Assembly (NCBI GenBank): GCA_021821565.1
Contig: JAKACI010000054.1
Location: forward strand, 1 to 8,193
Direction of reading: 5' to 3'
Length of the DNA stretch: 8,193 bases
Source: a bacterium
GTDB taxonomy: Bacteria; SZUA-79; Acidulodesulfobacterales; Acidulodesulfobacteraceae
In this document: positions 5,076-8,193 of the stretch, in pieces
How positions within the stretch are numbered: position 1 is the stretch's first letter
Layout of the letters: the number at the start of each line of letters is the position of its first letter
Made by a program: the position numbers and the translations under genes
The notes under the pieces: generated by a model
The model's input: only the letters and a program-made list of their open reading frames with translations
The model's database searches: none
What the model was told of the DNA's origin: nothing

Positions 5076-6455
5076 CCTGCTATATTTTTTGTATTTATTG
5101 TTATACTTTTCCAAAGGGCTAATACGATGATGGTGCAATCCATCAACCCGCTCTTTGTAAAATACGTATTACATACGAGCCTTGTCTATGTTGGAATAGC
5201 TACCGCCGTTTATGCCGCCAGCACCCTTTTAGTCCGCTATGTTGTAAGCATCAGAGTAAAGCCTGCATATATAACAAAATTTATAATTACAGGAATGATT
5301 CTATTTTCCATAGCACTTTTAGGATATTTTTTTTCTAATTCTCTTATGGAATTTTTATTATTTGTTGTTATTTCAGGTTTTGCGACTGCCATAATAATGC
5401 CTTTTTTGCTTTCATTAGTTAATTTTGTCTCCGGTAAAGAAGATATTGAAAAAAATTTAACCATATATTCTTTAATGCTTAGTGTTGCGCTTGTTATAGG
5501 TCCGCTTCTCGGCACTATTATGCTGTCTGTTTTTAGTATAAAATATATTTATTTGCTTTTATTCGTATTTGCCGTTGCAGGATTATTTTTTGCTATGAAG
5601 ATTAACAAAACTGCAAAAAACAAAATAAAAGAAAAACTCGCTCAGGGCGATAATATAGCCGATAGTATTTCTGACCAGCATTATAGCGATAATGTATTTA
5701 TAAATAAAAATTTAAACGCATCTGAAAATTATACACATAGAAACGGTCATAGCGGTGATAATACATTCATCAATAAAAACAGCAGCGGTATTGATGCCGT
5801 TGAACCCGCAAAAGAAATAAACAATAATTCAAATAACCGACATAATAATATAAAGATAAAGCAAAAAAAGGATAGATTAATTTTCAGACTTTTTAAAAAT
5901 AAAAAATTTCTTGAAGTTGTTTTTTATAATACGGTTTTTAGTATATGTTTTGCTTCTATTGTTGCTTTTGGAGGTGTTTATGCAAGGGATAATTTTCAAG
6001 CGCCTTATTTTTTAATAACATTGCTGTTTGCTATATTTTTCATATCTTCGTTAATCACGCGGTTAGTTCTTTTATTTTTTGCAAAAAAAGGCAAAATAAA
6101 ACAAAAAATGAATATAATGAATATTTCAATTCTTTTATCTTCGTTGTCTTTTGCAGCTATGGTTTTATCAAATAATATTATTTTTTATGCATTAGCCCTT
6201 GTTTTGCTGGGCATACCGCATGCTTTAATTTTTCCTGTAGGAACTATGCGTATTTCCGAAGTTGTTGAAGTAAAACAAATTGTTGCAGCCAATACGATAT
6301 ACCAGTCAAATTTTGATATAGGGGGAATAATAGGTCCGCTTTTTCTTTCATATATAGGAGAAGCATATTCAATAAAATTCATATTTTTTTTACTTGCGGT
6401 ATTTTTAGGACTGGCTTTTATACTCGGGCGTGTTTTTATGAAATTAATTAACTGA
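5073..6455 (+). CDS. Major facilitator superfamily transporter with long central loop
   Basis: This is a 460-residue integral inner-membrane protein. By eye there are twelve hydrophobic segments, near residues 3-25, 35-57, 68-87, 90-113, 129-152, 154-175, 282-303, 308-335, 342-363, 366-388, 404-428 and 431-455, arranged 6+6 as in MFS secondary carriers. The repeated 'GPLLG' (143-147) and 'GPLF' (421-424) after helices 5 and 11, and 'IPHALIFPVGTMRISE' (381-396) after helix 10, fit drug/sugar-efflux-like MFS families. The central loop (about 176-278, ~100 residues) is far longer than usual, Asn/Lys-rich, and contains an imperfect repeat, SDNVFINKN (205-213) and GDNTFINKN (228-236). The loop 2-3 'motif A' (GxxxDRxGRR) is not recognisable; 'RYVVSIRVKPAY' stands there. 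The start lies in a duplicated 37-bp block and lacks a good Shine-Dalgarno. The substrate cannot be predicted; the fold is secure. Confidence 0.88.
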   Translation: MPAIFFVFIVILFQRANTMMVQSINPLFVKYVLHTSLVYVGIATAVYAASTLLVRYVVSIRVKPAYITKFIITGMILFSIALLGYFFSNSLMEFLLFVVISGFATAIIMPFLLSLVNFVSGKEDIEKNLTIYSLMLSVALVIGPLLGTIMLSVFSIKYIYLLLFVFAVAGLFFAMKINKTAKNKIKEKLAQGDNIADSISDQHYSDNVFINKNLNASENYTHRNGHSGDNTFINKNSSGIDAVEPAKEINNNSNNRHNNIKIKQKKDRLIFRLFKNKKFLEVVFYNTVFSICFASIVAFGGVYARDNFQAPYFLITLLFAIFFISSLITRLVLLFFAKKGKIKQKMNIMNISILLSSLSFAAMVLSNNIIFYALALVLLGIPHALIFPVGTMRISEVVEVKQIVAANTIYQSNFDIGGIIGPLFLSYIGEAYSIKFIFFLLAVFLGLAFILGRVFMKLIN

Positions 6456-6484
6456 AATATGTCAATAAAAATTTTGCTTTTTAA

Positions 6485-6490
6485 TATAAT
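6485..6490 (+). promoter_or_regulatory. Possible -10 element (TATAAT) upstream of pheA
   Basis: A perfect TATAAT lies 70 bases before the pheA ATG in the 105-bp gap after the MFS gene. No convincing -35 sits 17 bases upstream. An alternative pair is TTGCTT (6474-6479), 17 bases, TAAAAT (6497-6502). The region is nearly all A/T, so chance matches are likely. Confidence 0.3.
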
Positions 6491-6510
6491 TTAATGTAAA
6501 ATATCATAAT

Positions 6511-6537
6511 TTTAATTCATTTAATTCATTTAATTTT
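6511..6537 (+). repeat. 9-bp tandem repeat TTTAATTCA before pheA
   Basis: Two exact units (6511-6519, 6520-6528) are followed by a partial third (6529-6537). It lies in the presumed leader of pheA, which has no Shine-Dalgarno and is U-rich. It probably arose by slippage. Confidence 0.7.
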
Positions 6538-6560
6538 TTAATCAAATAAAATTTTTTATT

Positions 6561-7634
6561 ATGAAAGAGCTTGAAGACTTAAGAAATAAAATAGACAAAA
6601 TAGATAAAGAATTAGTTGATATTCTTAATAAACGAGGCGAAATAGCCGTAAAAATCGGAGAAATAAAGTCGATAAATAATAAAATATATTATAATCCTGC
6701 TCGAGAAAATAAAGTATATGCAAATGTTAAATTGCTTAATAAAGGACCATTAAAAAACGACCATCTGGTAAATATTTTTAGAGAAATAATATCGGCATGT
6801 ATTTCTATTGAGGCAAGTATTAAAATAAGCTATTTAGGACCGGAAGGCACATTTACTCATCTTGCGGCTATTAAACGTTTCGGGCAGTCAAGAGCCCTCA
6901 TTCCCGTTAAAACAATCGGAAATGTTTTTGACAATGTCACTAAAGGGCTTTCGGAATATGGCGTAGTTCCGGTGGAAAATACTATAGAAGGAATGGTAAA
7001 TATTACTTTAGATATGTTTGTAAATTCCGATGTTACAATAATAGGAGAAGAGCTGATACCCATCAGCCATTTTTTATATTCTAACGAAACAGATAAAGAA
7101 AAAATTAAAAAAATATATTCCCATCCGCAAGCGTTAGCTCAATGCAGAAATTTTCTTGAAGAAAATTTTAAAAATGCAGAATTAATTGACGCATTTTCTA
7201 CGGCTGATGCCTGTAAAACTGTTATGCAAGAAGCAGGCTCCGCAGCGATAGCTTCGGAAGCAGCGGGAAGCATCTTCGGTCTTAATGCGTTGTTTTCACA
7301 TATTGAAGATTTTACCAATAACTATACAAGATTTTTAATTATATCTAAAGGGGAAAAAACAGTTAAAACAAATAATGATAAAACTTCAATATTATTTTCT
7401 ATAAAAAATTCGGTTGGAGCTTTATATAAGATATTAAAACCGTTTTATGACAATAATATTAATATTACTAAAATAATTTCAAGACCTTCAAAAAAAACAA
7501 ATTGGGATTATTTATTTTTTATAGATGTTGATTGCTACGAATCTGAAGAAAGAATAAAAAATGCCATTGAAAACATTAAAGAATTTACTATTTTCGTTAA
7601 AATACTCGGTTCTTACGAATATGCCAATGTATAA
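6561..7634 (+). CDS. pheA: Bifunctional chorismate mutase / prephenate dehydratase (P-protein)
   Basis: PheA converts chorismate to prephenate and then to phenylpyruvate, the committed route to phenylalanine, in the cytoplasm. The 357 residues show three domains. An AroQ-type chorismate mutase spans about 1-85 (LRNKIDKIDKELVDILNKRGEIA); R8, R25 and K36 match active-site positions 11, 28 and 39 of the E. coli enzyme by hand alignment, and E84 stands at the usual Gln88. A prephenate dehydratase spans about 88-265 (YLGPEGTFTH 91-100, VPVENTIEG 136-144, SHPQALAQC 187-195, and NYTRF 254-258 with catalytic Thr256). An ACT domain spans about 275-352, with GALYKIL (286-292) and ISRPSKK (306-312), the Phe-binding regions of this family. 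Feedback inhibition by phenylalanine is therefore expected. The length is normal and, unlike the gcvP genes, there are no low-complexity insertions. The ATG fits the family N-terminus; no Shine-Dalgarno precedes it. Confidence 0.97.
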   Translation: MKELEDLRNKIDKIDKELVDILNKRGEIAVKIGEIKSINNKIYYNPARENKVYANVKLLNKGPLKNDHLVNIFREIISACISIEASIKISYLGPEGTFTHLAAIKRFGQSRALIPVKTIGNVFDNVTKGLSEYGVVPVENTIEGMVNITLDMFVNSDVTIIGEELIPISHFLYSNETDKEKIKKIYSHPQALAQCRNFLEENFKNAELIDAFSTADACKTVMQEAGSAAIASEAAGSIFGLNALFSHIEDFTNNYTRFLIISKGEKTVKTNNDKTSILFSIKNSVGALYKILKPFYDNNINITKIISRPSKKTNWDYLFFIDVDCYESEERIKNAIENIKEFTIFVKILGSYEYANV

Positions 7635-7654
7635 AATTTCTATTTATTTAAATC

Positions 7655-7676
7655 GTAGGTAACTAGTAAGTAACTA
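7655..7676 (+). repeat. 11-bp near-perfect tandem repeat after pheA
   Basis: GTAGGTAACTA (7655-7665) is followed directly by GTAAGTAACTA (7666-7676), with one difference. It overlaps the hairpin described separately. Confidence 0.75.
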
Positions 7677-7684
7677 CTAGTTTT
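7661..7684 (+). terminator. Possible terminator hairpin downstream of pheA
   Basis: AACTAGTA (7661-7668) pairs perfectly with TACTAGTT (7675-7682) around a 6-base loop and runs into a TTTT stretch (7681-7684). It lies 26 bases after the pheA stop, where a terminator is expected. The stem has few G-C pairs and the T tract is short, so its efficiency is doubtful. Confidence 0.4.
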
Positions 7685-7725
7685 AAGGGTTTTACGCACA
7701 GCTAAGCGTTAATTTGTAGGCAGGC

Positions 7726-7761
7726 AGTTCATTTGAACTTAATTAAAAATTATATTATTAT
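7726..7761 (+). promoter_or_regulatory. Possible metF promoter with a palindrome over its -35
   Basis: TTGAAC (7733-7738), 17 bases, TATTAT (7756-7761) form a plausible sigma70-type promoter, with a start near 7768 and a ~17-base leader. The -35 is embedded in a perfect palindrome, AGTTCA-TT-TGAACT (7726-7739), which is operator-like. No regulator can be named from this site. Confidence 0.4.
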
Positions 7762-7784
7762 TACAATTAATAATAATTAATGAT

Positions 7785-8193
7785 ATGAATAAAAATTTGT
7801 TTAAAGATAAATTGGAAAATAACGAATTTATTTATACTTCCGAAGTTTCCCCCGAAAGAGGAACGGATTTGTCTAAAATTAAAATTATTTTAAAATCATT
7901 AAAAGATAAAATAACAGCTTTTAATGTTACCGACAATCAAGGGGCTAATATGAAAATGTCGTCGTTAGCCGCTTCAATATATATTAAAAGCATCGGAGGA
8001 GAACCAATTTTTCAGCAAACATGCAGGGATAGAAACAGAATGGCTCTTGAATCCGATCTTCTCGGCGCTTCGGCGCTTGGAATAAATAATGTTCTTACGC
8101 TGACGGGAGACTATATAACTTTCGGCGACCATAAACATGCAAAGCCTGTTTACGATATAGATTCGGTTAATTTAATAGAAATTATTAAAGGAC
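7785..8193 (+). CDS. metF: Methylenetetrahydrofolate reductase, 3'-truncated by window edge
   Basis: MetF reduces 5,10-methylene-tetrahydrofolate to 5-methyl-tetrahydrofolate in the cytoplasm, using a flavin-containing TIM-barrel domain, for methionine synthesis or a Wood-Ljungdahl-type methyl branch. The window holds 136 codons with no stop. Family motifs, numbered from the ATG: YTSEVSPERGTDLS (17-30) with the catalytic Glu in the SEVSP strand, FNVTDNQGANMKMSSLA (46-62), QQTCRDRNRMALESDLL (77-93), GASALGINNVLTLTGDY (94-110) with the folate/flavin-contacting LTGD, GDHKHAKPVYDIDSVNL (114-130). The short N-terminus and the TDNQGANM motif resemble the compact MetF type of anaerobes rather than the longer E. 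coli MetF; this is judged from memory. The upstream ATG at 7780 meets a stop after two codons, so 7785 is chosen; no Shine-Dalgarno is present. Its substrate is the product of the glycine cleavage system encoded at the other end of the window. Confidence 0.94.
   Translation, partial: MNKNLFKDKLENNEFIYTSEVSPERGTDLSKIKIILKSLKDKITAFNVTDNQGANMKMSSLAASIYIKSIGGEPIFQQTCRDRNRMALESDLLGASALGINNVLTLTGDYITFGDHKHAKPVYDIDSVNLIEIIKG

Noticed and set aside
1302..7063. Several 62-92 codon frames on the - strand within gcvPA, gcvPB, the hydrolase, the MFS gene and pheA.
   Set aside because: All lie antisense to well-supported genes, show no domain-like motifs and have no ribosome binding sites.

Overview
The window is AT-rich bacterial DNA (roughly 30% G+C by eye) with all genes on the + strand. 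It carries housekeeping one-carbon and amino-acid genes, separated by spacers unusually rich in repeats. The split glycine decarboxylase (separate GcvPA and GcvPB), the fused chorismate mutase-prephenate dehydratase, a MetF of the 'EVSPERGTDLS' type, and strong Asn/Lys/Ile codon bias fit a low-GC, probably anaerobic Gram-negative lineage. From memory, low-GC deltaproteobacteria-like groups such as the Acidulodesulfobacterales are a reasonable guess. This is inference only; no rRNA or marker gene is present.

Layout: (1) 1-353, 3' part of gcvH (lipoyl H protein), beginning inside a perfect 19-bp inverted repeat at the window edge. (2) 346-1845, gcvPA, overlapping gcvH by 8 bp. (3) 1846-2190, a 345-bp gene-free spacer with a 36-nt imperfect direct repeat and a palindromic REP/MITE-like element. 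(4) 2191-3987, gcvPB, about 110 residues longer than usual. (5) 3988-4372, a spacer with a 161-bp MITE-like element with 25-bp terminal inverted repeats, then a good sigma70-type promoter and the only strong Shine-Dalgarno in the window. (6) 4373-4972, a small alpha/beta hydrolase. (7) 4973-5072, a spacer built around a perfect 37-bp direct duplication. (8) 5073-6455, an MFS transporter with a very long central loop. (9) 6561-7634, pheA. (10) 7785 to the edge, the 5' part of metF with a possible promoter and palindromic operator.

Functionally, GcvH, GcvPA and GcvPB (with GcvT and lipoamide dehydrogenase presumably encoded elsewhere) break down glycine to CO2, NH3 and 5,10-methylene-tetrahydrofolate. 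MetF reduces that same folate to 5-methyl-tetrahydrofolate, so the two ends of the window are linked by metabolism although unrelated genes lie between them. PheA makes phenylpyruvate from chorismate. The hydrolase and transporter have no assigned substrate.

No defence system, CRISPR array, prophage or clearly new multi-gene system was found. The oddities are Asn/Lys-rich insertions in otherwise conserved enzymes, four different repeat structures in the spacers, and a repeated peptide-like segment whose internal differences are all synonymous in one frame.
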